NCBI GenBank assembly: GCA_026388275.1 | Contig: JAPLKB010000037.1 | Span: 1-55,167 of the forward strand | Source: Pseudomonadota bacterium | GTDB lineage: Bacteria; Desulfobacterota; Syntrophorhabdia; Syntrophorhabdales; Syntrophorhabdaceae | DNA: 55,167 bases | Direction: 5' to 3' | Shown: positions 25,556 through 34,229 of the stretch, one piece after another | How positions within the stretch are numbered: the stretch's first letter is position 1 | Layout of the letters: each line of letters starts with the position of its first letter | The notes under the pieces: model-generated | Seen by the model: the letters and a program-made list of their open reading frames with translations, nothing else | What the model was told of the DNA's origin: nothing | Database searches by the model: none | Position numbers and translations under genes: made by a program

Positions 25556-26747
25556 AGAATTTCTCGAAGAAATATTTAAGATTCTATATTATTACCGGGG
25601 GAGGGTAATATTTTCTTTTGCCGGTGTTGCCCTCGGCATACTTTCCATTTGCATTATTATTACTACAATTGACGGTGCCAACAAGAAGGCTCATGATATT
25701 TTTGAAGTGCTCGGTCCGGATTCCATCATGGTTTTTGGCGGTGGGGAAAGGCAGCGGGCAGCAAGAGTGAGGACTCTCAGCTTAACATTTCGTGATGCAG
25801 AATCGCTTTACAGGATAGAAGGAATCTACGACTTAATGAAGGTTTATCAGGTAAGGAATGTTATGATGAAGTATAAAGGGGAAAAATGGCAAACCCAGGT
25901 AGTCGGTTCTACCACGAATTACTTTGAATCCTTTTCATGGGGTTTTCAGTTTGGTTCTGTATTTACTATTGGAGACTATGACAATGCAGAAGCAGTCTGT
26001 GTTATTGGAGCAAAGGTATACGATGAACTCTTTCATGGTGAAAATGCCCTTGGAAAGGCGATTCTTGTGGGTAAACTTCCCACAAAGGTCATTGGTGTTC
26101 TTGAAGAAAAAGGCGGCGGCATGGGCGGCCCCAATCTTGACGACAGAGTGATCATGCCATTAACAACGGTAATGAGCAGGATTGCCAATGAAAAACGATA
26201 TCTGGGCATGATGAGGCTCAAGACCAACAGGGATATCGACAAAACCGTTGAGGATGTGAGAACAGTACTCAGAAACAATCATGGTCTTCGTGGGACAGCA
26301 GAGGACGATTTTACTATAAGGAGTTCTAAAGACATCATGAAGTTTGTTACGGTCATCTCGGGCCAGCTTTTCCTTTTCCTGGGTATAGCAGCAATAGTGG
26401 CACTTGTTGTCAGCGGTTTTGTCCTTGCTAACCTTTTCTATTTGACCATACAGGAACGGCGCAAGGATATTGGGATAAGAAGGGCTTACGGGGCAACGAG
26501 AAGGGGCATCCTGCTTTCCTTTCTCTTTGAATCGATAATAATTACTTTAATGGGTGGAATAGCAGGTGTCCTGCTCAGCGTGATACTTGGCGGGACTTTC
26601 GAAAAGCTTTTTGATATTCCCATGTTATTTTCCTTTAAGGTCGTTATTTTTGCCCTCTTCTTCAGCTTTCTAACCGGTTTGCTTTCCGGCCTCAAACCGG
26701 CGTTACGTGCGAGCAGGATTGAACCTATAGAGGCAATAAGGGGATGA
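25524..26747 (+). CDS. MacB/FtsX-type ABC permease, first of two
   Basis: 407 residues from the ATG at 25524 (a TTG lies six bases earlier); the start overlaps the ATPase gene by 32 bases. Topology is typical of the family: one membrane helix near the N-terminus (FAGVALGILSICIIITTI), a ~220-residue periplasmic MacB_PCD domain, then three C-terminal helices forming the FtsX core with the coupling motif ERRKDIGIRRAYGATRRGIL. The AAA-ATPase and the next permease would form an asymmetric dimer. ATGA overlap with the next gene. Confidence 0.92.
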   Translation: MELSLKISQLREFLEEIFKILYYYRGRVIFSFAGVALGILSICIIITTIDGANKKAHDIFEVLGPDSIMVFGGGERQRAARVRTLSLTFRDAESLYRIEGIYDLMKVYQVRNVMMKYKGEKWQTQVVGSTTNYFESFSWGFQFGSVFTIGDYDNAEAVCVIGAKVYDELFHGENALGKAILVGKLPTKVIGVLEEKGGGMGGPNLDDRVIMPLTTVMSRIANEKRYLGMMRLKTNRDIDKTVEDVRTVLRNNHGLRGTAEDDFTIRSSKDIMKFVTVISGQLFLFLGIAAIVALVVSGFVLANLFYLTIQERRKDIGIRRAYGATRRGILLSFLFESIIITLMGGIAGVLLSVILGGTFEKLFDIPMLFSFKVVIFALFFSFLTGLLSGLKPALRASRIEPIEAIRG

Positions 26748-27964
26748 TTTATTCATTCAAATTTTATCTAAAGATAGCCTTTCAAAATCTTGTCATACAC
26801 AAAGGAAGGATGGGACTTGCACTGCTCGGAATCCTTTTTGCGGTTATGAGTCTTGTTGCCTTCGGCAATATCAGCGATGGTCTGAAAAGACAGATTGATA
26901 ATGAAATCAGCAAATTTGGAAAAAATCTGATTATTCTCCGGTCGGGGATTGTGCGCGTGGGAGGAGGAGGCGCGCATCAGTTTGGTGATTCGAAGACACT
27001 GAAACTTGAAGATGTGAAGAGGATCAAAGAATCCCTTTCGGGCATTGTGGAAGCTGTGCCTTTTTTTGATATTTCCTATCCTGCACGCTATGAAGACAAG
27101 ACGCTCACTGTGAGTATTACAGGGGCTACAGACGCGATATTTAAACTAAGAAATTTAGATCTCATAATGGGCAGGTATTTCACGAATAACGATGATCTTA
27201 ATACAGAGAAAAAGGCGATAGTCGGATACAAGGTGTTGGATAATCTTTTCCAGTCACAGAGTCCGATTGGCAAGTATATCCTTATCTACAGGGTGCCTAC
27301 AGAGATAATAGGCGTAATGGATGAAAAAGGGACTGATTTGTCCGGACAGGATCAGGATCTGCAGGTTTACATACCGCTCAATACCCTTATGAGGCGTTAC
27401 AGCAATGTGGACTACATTAAGGGTGCTTATCTTCAAATGGAGGATGGTATTTCCCTCGTTGAGATGAAGGACAAACTAAAGATGTTTGTAAGGAATCTGC
27501 ACAATATGAAACCGGAGCAAAAGGACGATTTTTCTATTTACACTATGGATGATATTGTAAAAACCCAGGAGCAAGGTATTCGACTTGTATCAATTCTTAC
27601 TATCATAGCTTCTACTGTTTCATTCTTAATAGGAGGACTCGGTATTTTTGCTATTATGCTCCTTTCCATATCCGAGCGAAAACTGGAGATTGGGATTAGG
27701 AGGGTTGTCGGTTCCAGGAAAAGAGATATTATATTTCAGTTCCTCACAGAGTCGGTTATTGTGGCACTGGTTGGTGGGGTTTTAGGTGTGGCTGTGGGGT
27801 TCATGATTACCATGATTGTCAGTTATTTTAGCAAACTCCCCTTTTCTTTGTATCTCGGAAATATCGTACTTTCTTTGATTATCAGTACAGCAGTGGGTAT
27901 TCTGGCAGGTATTTACCCGGCAATACAAGGAACGAAGTATGAGCCGATAAGCGTTCTTTACTGA
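26744..27964 (+). CDS. MacB/FtsX-type ABC permease, second of two
   Basis: 406 residues, overlapping the previous gene by ATGA. It has the same topology: N-terminal helix (GRMGLALLGILFAVMSLVAF), a large periplasmic domain and three C-terminal helices with the coupling motif SERKLEIGIRRVVGSRKRDI. It is diverged from its neighbour (a paralogous pair), so the transporter is probably a heterodimer of permeases with a shared ATPase. It ends the five-gene operon starting at 22418. Confidence 0.92.
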   Translation: MIYSFKFYLKIAFQNLVIHKGRMGLALLGILFAVMSLVAFGNISDGLKRQIDNEISKFGKNLIILRSGIVRVGGGGAHQFGDSKTLKLEDVKRIKESLSGIVEAVPFFDISYPARYEDKTLTVSITGATDAIFKLRNLDLIMGRYFTNNDDLNTEKKAIVGYKVLDNLFQSQSPIGKYILIYRVPTEIIGVMDEKGTDLSGQDQDLQVYIPLNTLMRRYSNVDYIKGAYLQMEDGISLVEMKDKLKMFVRNLHNMKPEQKDDFSIYTMDDIVKTQEQGIRLVSILTIIASTVSFLIGGLGIFAIMLLSISERKLEIGIRRVVGSRKRDIIFQFLTESVIVALVGGVLGVAVGFMITMIVSYFSKLPFSLYLGNIVLSLIISTAVGILAGIYPAIQGTKYEPISVLY

Positions 27965-28009
27965 AGATGTCTATTAATACATGATTTCAATATAGGTGGG
28001 GTAAATATT

Positions 28010-28543
28010 ATGCTGTATAGTTTTGATGGAAAGGAACCGTATATCGGCAAGGATACGTATGTGAGCAAACACGCCCTTGTTATTGGCAGTGTAGAAATAG
28101 GAGATAACTGCTATGTTGGTCATGGTGCCATATTACGCGGTGATTATGGCTCTATCCTTATCGGCCCGGGCACAGCAGTAGAAGAAGGGGTCATTGTCCA
28201 TGCGCCTCCGGATAAGTTTTGCAAAATCGGGGAAAAGGTTACAATAGGCCACGGTGCAATTGTTCATGCTGCACAAATAGGAAGTTTGAGCGTAATAGGC
28301 ATGGGGGCTGTTTTAAGCATATATTCCGAGATAGGTGAAAATACCATTATTGCAGAGGGGTCGGTTGTAAAAATGAGGCAGATTATACAGGGCGGTATTG
28401 TGGCAGGAGGCAACCCTGCAAAAGTTATCCGTAATATAGCCCCAAAAGATGTAGAATACTGGGGAATGGCAAAACAACTATATATAGATCTTGCCAAGAA
28501 ATACCTTAAAAAGGGGATGCAGGAAATTATCTTTTCCCCTTAA
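28010..28543 (+). CDS. Gamma-carbonic-anhydrase-like hexapeptide-repeat protein
   Basis: A 177-residue left-handed beta-helix protein of the YrdA/PaaY/gamma-CA group. Hexapeptide repeats run from residue ~15 to ~125. The zinc-binding His positions are partly visible in EGVIVHAPPD and TIGHGAIVHAAQIG, so a metal site is likely. Function in this group is mixed: carbonic anhydrase, thioesterase or structural. GGTGGGG precedes the ATG. Its 3' end overlaps the convergent solute-binding protein gene by 17 bases, which rules out separate terminators there. Confidence 0.88.
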   Translation: MLYSFDGKEPYIGKDTYVSKHALVIGSVEIGDNCYVGHGAILRGDYGSILIGPGTAVEEGVIVHAPPDKFCKIGEKVTIGHGAIVHAAQIGSLSVIGMGAVLSIYSEIGENTIIAEGSVVKMRQIIQGGIVAGGNPAKVIRNIAPKDVEYWGMAKQLYIDLAKKYLKKGMQEIIFSP

Positions 28544-29300
28544 GCCCCTCTATGTAATATTTCATTTTTTCGTCAATGAGTTTGTCCACTGTGCCGTCCT
28601 TGACAAGTTTCTCAATCTTTTTGTTAATCTGCGGCATATATCGGACAAATTTAGATTCCCTGGATATGGCAATGCAGAATGTTTCTGATGATGCATAAAC
28701 CGGCAGATATTCAATTTTATCTGATATTCCGAGCTTCTCGGCCTCAATTAATCCAGAATACATTCCTGAAATGAAATAATCTGCTTCCTCTGATAGTATT
28801 TTATTAAAATTATCTTGAGTTTTACGATATCTGGTAATTGTCAGTTTTTCGGCGATGAATTTATCAAACTCCGTTCCGAAACTATCGCCAATCGTAGTTG
28901 TTCCGTTTTTTCCTATCAAGTCAGCCCACTTTTCATAAGGGAATGCTTTACCTTTTGCTACAAAAATAACAACAGGGTCTTTCATATACGGGATAGAATA
29001 GTCCATTAATGATTCATTTTGTTTTGTTATGTAAGTACCTGCCAACAGATCAACATCCCCCCTCTGGACGCCTTCCTGGGTCTGTGTCCAGGAACCTTTG
29101 TATTTTGAATCAACAGTAATACCAAGTTCCTCGAATGCCATCTTCACGATTTCCGGTCCCACTCCAACGATATTATCACCTTCCTGCCACATTACAGGCG
29201 GGTATTCAGGATGACCTGATACCACTATAATTTTTGCTGCGTGTACAAAGCTTGCAGTGAGAAGAAAAACAGCAAAGGCAACAAATATTTTAAATTTCAT
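28527..29300 (-). CDS. Family 3 extracellular solute-binding protein
   Basis: A 257-residue periplasmic binding protein. Signal peptide at residues 1-21 (MKFKIFVAFAVFLLTASFVHA). The SBP_bac_3 core has the expected order: VSGHPEYPPVMWQEGDNIVGVGPEIV, then VDLLAGTYITKQNESLMDYSIPY and the hinge region GTTTIGDSFGTEFDKFI. This family feeds polar amino acid importers, or acts as a stand-alone sensor. No permease or ATPase gene is nearby, so it may work with a transporter elsewhere. It overlaps the gamma-CA gene tail to tail. Confidence 0.86.
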   Translation of the reverse strand: MKFKIFVAFAVFLLTASFVHAAKIIVVSGHPEYPPVMWQEGDNIVGVGPEIVKMAFEELGITVDSKYKGSWTQTQEGVQRGDVDLLAGTYITKQNESLMDYSIPYMKDPVVIFVAKGKAFPYEKWADLIGKNGTTTIGDSFGTEFDKFIAEKLTITRYRKTQDNFNKILSEEADYFISGMYSGLIEAEKLGISDKIEYLPVYASSETFCIAISRESKFVRYMPQINKKIEKLVKDGTVDKLIDEKMKYYIEGLKGKR

Positions 29301-29513
29301 AATATACCCCCTATGACGGTCTCTTGTATCATTACAATCGTATTATTTTCTTCCGATGACCTGCAAGGAATAATCCGGATCATTGATTTATTCTCTCTTG
29401 CTCTTTGTGCTCGTTAAAAAGGGATTTACTGGTTTGTTTATGGGAATCTCCTTTTTCTTCTCATCATGCTAACATATATTAATTTATTGTAGAAGCTATT
29501 ATTGTAAACTGTA

Positions 29514-30296
29514 TTATTCAATTACGAAATCAAAATAAGTAGCAGGGAAGGGCTCGTCTTTTAACGTAAAGTGCCACCATTCCTTATCATAATTTTTGAA
29601 GCCTTCTTTTTCCATCAGTATTTTAAGGAGCATCCTGTTAATCCTTTGTTGCAATCCGACTTGTTTGTTTCCTGGATGGGACAATTCATGAAAACAATCA
29701 AAACCGGTTCCCATGTCGATACTGTTATCTTTGAATCTTTTATCAACAGGCAGAAAACATGCAAAGAGGCTCTGTCCCGGTGCATAAGACTCCTGTTCCG
29801 TTACAGGTAAAGGGACAATGGTCAGATCAACTGTGCTGCCCCTGCTGTGACCTGATTTTGCCGCAATGTATCCGTCTTTGAAAAGGTTTACTTTGTCTAC
29901 TGTTGAGTAGAACTCTTCCTTGGTTTTTGTATTGTCAATTTCCTTTGCCCATCTCACGAAATGGTTTACCGCCCTCTGTGGACGATAACAATCATAAATT
30001 TTCAGGGAGAGGGAAAATCCTATTAATTCTTTCTGTATCTTAGACAGGGCTTCTGCTGTTTTTCCGGTTAGAAAGCATTTGGAGGCATCATATCCGTCAA
30101 CTTTTTCCCCGACAAAATTATGCGGGCCGGAATATCTGATATCGAGGACAATTGATGGAATTGCTTTTTGAACGTCTACAAAACCTGCCGGGATGTTGCT
30201 TTCCGGAAAGCATGTTCCCGACGTTAGAATCTGGATTATTGAAATAAATAAAATTATTGAAATTATAAAGATTGCTTTTTTCTTCATATTTTCCAT
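29514..30296 (-). CDS. VanX-type D-Ala-D-Ala dipeptidase (peptidase M15D)
   Basis: A 260-residue zinc peptidase, probably periplasmic. The ATG at 30296 has AGGTGG five bases upstream; a GTG nine bases earlier is possible. Residues ~5-25 are a signal peptide or anchor. Zinc ligands and catalytic residues: SGHSRGSTVDLTI (His, Asp), then a catalytic Glu and His in KEWWHFTL near the C-terminus. The R in YDCYRPQRAVNHF stabilises the transition state. In Gram-negative bacteria such enzymes recycle or trim cell-wall dipeptides rather than conferring vancomycin resistance. No vanHA genes are present, so resistance is not implied. Confidence 0.88.
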   Translation of the reverse strand: MENMKKKAIFIISIILFISIIQILTSGTCFPESNIPAGFVDVQKAIPSIVLDIRYSGPHNFVGEKVDGYDASKCFLTGKTAEALSKIQKELIGFSLSLKIYDCYRPQRAVNHFVRWAKEIDNTKTKEEFYSTVDKVNLFKDGYIAAKSGHSRGSTVDLTIVPLPVTEQESYAPGQSLFACFLPVDKRFKDNSIDMGTGFDCFHELSHPGNKQVGLQQRINRMLLKILMEKEGFKNYDKEWWHFTLKDEPFPATYFDFVIE

Positions 30297-30401
30297 ATGA
30301 ACCACCTATTTTTATTTAGTAACTTTTAAGATATTATGATGTGCCGGCATGGGATTTCGAGGTTCAGTCTGTTTCGTTGGCCCGGAGGCCAGGGATTAAG
30401 A

Positions 30402-30498
30402 TCAATCAATTGATTCCTCGAAGTTCTGCTTCGGGGTGACCACATTCCCTCGCCCCTTGAGGGAGAGGGCAGGGTGAGGGGGTGCGGGGAGGTTCATT
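30402..30498. repeat. REP-like dispersed repeat, copy 1 (internally deleted)
   Basis: Shares TCAATCAATTGATTCC, the GAAG..GCTTCGG hairpin, the CCCTCGCCCCTTGAGGGAGA block and the final GGGGAGGTTCATT with the copies at 33151, 40001 and 46792, but lacks about 40 bases in its centre. Lies between the dipeptidase and EttA genes. Confidence 0.85.
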
Positions 30499-30592
30499 TC
30501 CCGAAATTGCCCACGCCGTCCGTTTAAACCGATATAAGCCGATGAGTACGTCCTTACAGTAAAACTAAAATCTGAAGAAATTCACAAAACAT

Positions 30593-32278
30593 TTACTCTC
30601 TGGTCAGGTGTCTGTATTTGATACGATGGGGCTGATTTGCAGCAGGACCGAGGCGGGTCTTTCTGTCAGCTTCGTACTCGGAATAATTTCCATCAAACCA
30701 CACCACTTTGCTGTCACCCTCGAAAGCGAGCATGTGTGTAGCAATACGGTCGAGGAACCACCTATCGTGGCTAATGACTACAGCGCAACCGGCAAAATTT
30801 TCCAATGCTTCTTCCAGGGCACGCATGGTATTTACATCCAGGTCATTGGTGGGTTCGTCAAGGAGAAGGACATTGGCTTCTTCCTTTAACATGCGGGCCA
30901 TATGGACGCGATTTCTTTCACCTCCTGAGATCATGGAAACCTTTTTCTGCTGATCTGTACCGGAAAAATTGAAGCGGGCTACATAGGCGCGAGAATTTAC
31001 CTGCCGTTTGCCGAGTTGAACAACATCATCTCCGTCGGAAATAACCTCCCAGATGGTTTTATTCGGATCGAGGGCGTCGCGGCTTTGATCTACATATGCC
31101 AGCTTTACGGTTTCTCCTATCCTGAAAGTGCCGGAATCAGGCTTTTCCTGACCAGTGATCATACGAAAAAGGGTAGTCTTTCCTGCTCCATTCGGTCCGA
31201 TAACCCCTATAATTCCACCTGGAGGAAGTGTGAAGGTCATATCTTCCGTAAGAATGTTGTCGCCGTATCCCTTACGTACGTTATTAGCCTCAATGACGAT
31301 ATCACCAAGCCTGGGTCCTGGTGGGATATAGATTTCCAGTTCCTTTGAACTTTTTTCGACATCACGACTTAGGAGCGCCTCATAAGAATTGATACGCGCC
31401 TTTGCTTTTGCGTGGCGTCCCTTGGGAGACATGTGTATCCACTCAAGTTCGCGTTGCAGGGTCTTCTGTCTCTCGCTCTCGGTCTTTTCTTCCTGTTGCA
31501 GACGATTTTTCTTCTGTTCCAACCAGGAGGAATAATTTCCTTTCCAGGGGATTCCTTGTCCTCTATCAAGTTCCAGTATCCATCCGGCCACGTTGTCGAG
31601 GAAATAACGGTCATGAGTCACAGCAATGATAGTGCCGGCATAATTTTGCAAATGGTGCTCAAGCCATGCCACTGTCTCTGCGTCAAGATGGTTGGTCGGC
31701 TCATCTAGAAGCAAGATATCAGGTTTTTTTAGGAGCAGTCTGCATAAAGCAACACGGCGTTTTTCCCCTCCAGAGAGGATATTAACCGGCGTATCTCCCG
31801 AAGGACAGCGCAGGGCATCCATGGCCATCTCAAGGCGCGAATCAAGGTTCCACGCATCCATTGTTTCCAGTTTCTCCTGCACTCCACCCTGTCGCTCGAT
31901 AAGTTTATTCATTTCATCATCAGACATTGGTTCAGCGAATTTCTCATTAATTAAATCGAATTCTTTAAGAGAATCCACTATTTCCTGTACACCCTCTTCT
32001 ACAATCTCCCGTACTGTTTTTTTGTCATCCAGTTTCGGTTCCTGTTCAAGGAGTCCTACGGTGTGGCCGGGAGCAAGCACTGTCTCACCATTGTATTCTT
32101 TGTCCAATCCTGCCAGAATATGGAGAAGGGAGCTTTTTCCGGACCCGTTCAGGCCAAGAACGCCGATCTTTGCTCCATAAAAATAGGAGAGATAGATATC
32201 TTTCAAAACCGGTTTTTTGTCGTAATATTTGCTTACCCCGATCATGGAGTAAATAATCTTGTTCGGTTCATTGCCCAT
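30593..32278 (-). CDS. ettA: Energy-dependent translational throttle protein EttA (ABC-F)
   Basis: A 561-residue soluble ABC-F protein with two ATPase domains and no membrane segment. First domain: Walker A GLNGSGKSS (~40-48), signature LSGGEKRRVALCRLLL, Walker B LLLDEPTNHLDAETV. Second: GPNGAGKTT (~355), ISGGERNRVHMARML, LLLDEPTNDLDV. The interdomain linker (P-site tRNA interaction motif) contains WIHMSPKGRHAKAKARINSYEALL, the EttA-specific form. It binds the ribosomal E site and gates entry into elongation according to ADP/ATP ratio. Length is normal (555-562). Located alone between a dipeptidase and an unknown protein. Confidence 0.95.
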   Translation of the reverse strand: MGNEPNKIIYSMIGVSKYYDKKPVLKDIYLSYFYGAKIGVLGLNGSGKSSLLHILAGLDKEYNGETVLAPGHTVGLLEQEPKLDDKKTVREIVEEGVQEIVDSLKEFDLINEKFAEPMSDDEMNKLIERQGGVQEKLETMDAWNLDSRLEMAMDALRCPSGDTPVNILSGGEKRRVALCRLLLKKPDILLLDEPTNHLDAETVAWLEHHLQNYAGTIIAVTHDRYFLDNVAGWILELDRGQGIPWKGNYSSWLEQKKNRLQQEEKTESERQKTLQRELEWIHMSPKGRHAKAKARINSYEALLSRDVEKSSKELEIYIPPGPRLGDIVIEANNVRKGYGDNILTEDMTFTLPPGGIIGVIGPNGAGKTTLFRMITGQEKPDSGTFRIGETVKLAYVDQSRDALDPNKTIWEVISDGDDVVQLGKRQVNSRAYVARFNFSGTDQQKKVSMISGGERNRVHMARMLKEEANVLLLDEPTNDLDVNTMRALEEALENFAGCAVVISHDRWFLDRIATHMLAFEGDSKVVWFDGNYSEYEADRKTRLGPAANQPHRIKYRHLTRE

Positions 32279-32369
32279 GCTTATTTCCTATTCCTTTTTA
32301 TAGAGATTTTATTTATATGGTAAATATACCATAAACTCTGTTGGCAAGTATAGTCATGACTGGAATCGG

Positions 32370-32405
32370 AAGGACTCCGTCTTTGCCGGAGTCCTTGACT
32401 TTTTA
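32370..32405 (+). terminator. Hairpin with T-run in the gap upstream of ettA
   Basis: AAGGACTCCG (32370-32379), a 7-base loop and CGGAGTCCTT (32387-32396) are followed on the plus strand by GACTTTTT. The flanking genes are both on the minus strand, so the T-run faces the wrong way for them; it could block antisense transcription or simply be the 3' structure of the PhoU-like gene in the other direction. Confidence 0.55.
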
Positions 32406-32461
32406 TAGCCCCCTGTTTCTTTATTTTTTCTCAGAGGGCATTGTATGAAGGGTGCCTGGAA

Positions 32462-33046
32462 TCAAATCTTTTCAACGAAATTGGCAAGACCCACTGCAAT
32501 TCTTTTTAAGGCATGGGTGAAATCTATATACAGATAAGATGCCTTGGGCATGCAAACGCCTGTTATGAGCCTGTTTTGATGAACAGTATCATAATTGTTA
32601 ACAAGTTCAATCAGTTTTTCTTTTGCTGTTACAACGTTATCCATCAGGTGCGAATTATTGGTAGTAACATAATCTTTAGCATCCCTGAACTGTACGTAAG
32701 TAATTTCAAGGAGACTTCTTATTTCCTTTACCGCTTTATCGCTAAAAAGGACGTTGGTCTCAACTTTAATAAGCATTTTGTTAATCAGACTGGTTATTGC
32801 TAAAGCTATCGGCTGAAAAGCGAGAACCAGATTAACGTACCTTATCTCGATTTCGTCCTTTTCTTTTTCTGCAAATACTTTTTCTACAAATGGTAAAATT
32901 GCGGCATGCATATGCTCGAATTTGGATAAACATTCTTTTAACAAGGTCCGATTATCTGCAAAAAACCCTTTGTACACGTCTTGAAGGATAGGTATTATTG
33001 CTTCAAATGTTTTATAGAATCGTTCGTTTAATTCTTTTTCTTCCAT
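32462..33046 (-). CDS. Helical protein, possibly PhoU-like
   Basis: 194 residues, entirely helical by composition, with heptad-like hydrophobic spacing and no signal peptide or membrane helix. The segments LLKECLSKFEHMHAAILPFVEKVF and LIKVETNVLFSDKAVKEIRSLLEITY look like the helical bundles of PhoU or NaPi-cotransporter cytoplasmic domains, but the PhoU metal motifs (ExxxD) are not clear. Not confidently recognised. No phosphate transport genes lie nearby. An AGGTAAAATGG context precedes the ATG. Confidence 0.65.
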   Translation of the reverse strand: MEEKELNERFYKTFEAIIPILQDVYKGFFADNRTLLKECLSKFEHMHAAILPFVEKVFAEKEKDEIEIRYVNLVLAFQPIALAITSLINKMLIKVETNVLFSDKAVKEIRSLLEITYVQFRDAKDYVTTNNSHLMDNVVTAKEKLIELVNNYDTVHQNRLITGVCMPKASYLYIDFTHALKRIAVGLANFVEKI

Positions 33047-33150
33047 TTTACCTCCACAACTGGATTATTTTATATGATTTCATATTTATTTATAGCACAT
33101 GAACTTAAAGATGTCAGCATCGTAATTAAGAGATTTAGCCGAAAATTGTG

Positions 33151-33289
33151 TCAATCAATTGATTCCTCGAAGCCCTGCTTCAGGGTGACCACATTCCCTC
33201 GCCCCTTGTGGGAGAGGGCAGGGTGAGGGGGAATAATCATGTTCTCCATTCCTCTGATACCTCGCAGCTCTGCTGCGGGGAGGTTCATT
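33151..33289. repeat. REP-like dispersed repeat, copy 2
   Basis: 139-bp full copy: TCAATCAATTGATTCC at one end, GGGGAGGTTCATT at the other, with internal GCAGCTCTGCTGC and CCTCGCCCCTTGTGGGAG hairpins. In the gap upstream of the pseudouridine synthase gene. The remaining ~300 bases of the gap hold no gene. Confidence 0.85.
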
Positions 33290-33498
33290 ATGGTGACTGT
33301 AAAAGCAATAAAACATTATTATCAGAAAAATCCTATACATCAGAAAAAACTTTTCATTATTATCCCCTTAAGTATTCCTTGGCATGCCTTAGTATACATA
33401 CACAGGAAGGATGAATTCTGCAGCTATCTATGGAATATGATAAGAGAATGTAGTAACATGTTGCATATATTTGAAATTATGGAGAGATTAGCTAAATT

Positions 33499-34197
33499 AT
33501 GAAAGCTATTAAGCCAATACCCTTTAGACATAAACCGCAGGGTTTGCACATTCTTTACGAAGATCAGGATATTATTGTCATTGATAAGAGTTCAGGTTTA
33601 CTGACGGTGAAAGCAAATTATGAAAAACAGAAAACAGCTCATCAGATTCTGACTGACTATATACGCAGAGGCAGTACCAGATCGTCCAGGCAAATTTTTG
33701 TGGTACACAGGCTGGATCGTGAAACTTCCGGAGTTCTTGTATTTGCAAAAAGCTTTGAAGCAATGGAAAATCTTAAGCAGCAATGGGGGAGTGTTGTAAA
33801 AAAATATCTGGCAGTGGTTCATGGGGTTTTAACAGAAAAAAATGGAACGATTACCTCATATCTGGCTGAAAACGATGACTACGAAGTTTCTTCGGTTAAG
33901 GAGCCTGAAAAAGGAAAGTTGGCAATAACAAAATATAAGGTGATAAAGGAAACTGATAGATTCAGTTTGCTTGAAATAGAGTTATTAACAGGTAAGAAGA
34001 ACCAGATTCGTGTCCATCTTTTCGAAAAAGGCTATCCGATAGTCAATGATGATAAATATAGCAATAAAAGAAAGATTGATGGACCTTTAGCCCTCCATTC
34101 ACAATATTTAACTTTTAACCATCCGCACAGTGGTAAAAGACTCATCTTTGAAGCGAAAGTCCCTGACTATTTCAATACTTTCTTCGATAAAACCTGA
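33499..34197 (+). CDS. RluA-family RNA pseudouridine synthase
   Basis: A 232-residue enzyme converting uridine to pseudouridine in rRNA or tRNA. The catalytic Asp is in HRLDRETSGVLVFAKS (~73-88), preceded by LYEDQDIIVIDKSSGLLT; KNQIRVH and the later GPLALHSQYLTFNHP are the usual C-terminal motifs. It has no N-terminal S4 domain, which is the RluA/TruC-like short form rather than RluC/RluD. The exact target base cannot be told. ATG chosen with a GGAGAG site 12 bases upstream. It converges with the TIGR03790 gene with 32 bases between stops. Confidence 0.9.
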   Translation: MKAIKPIPFRHKPQGLHILYEDQDIIVIDKSSGLLTVKANYEKQKTAHQILTDYIRRGSTRSSRQIFVVHRLDRETSGVLVFAKSFEAMENLKQQWGSVVKKYLAVVHGVLTEKNGTITSYLAENDDYEVSSVKEPEKGKLAITKYKVIKETDRFSLLEIELLTGKKNQIRVHLFEKGYPIVNDDKYSNKRKIDGPLALHSQYLTFNHPHSGKRLIFEAKVPDYFNTFFDKT

Positions 34198-34229
34198 GTC
34201 ATAGAGGGTGATCCGACCTATTCAAATAT

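Noticed and set aside
29514-30296. VanX-like gene as a sign of vancomycin resistance
   Set aside because: No vanH or vanA ligase is nearby and the organism appears Gram-negative; peptidoglycan recycling is the simpler role.
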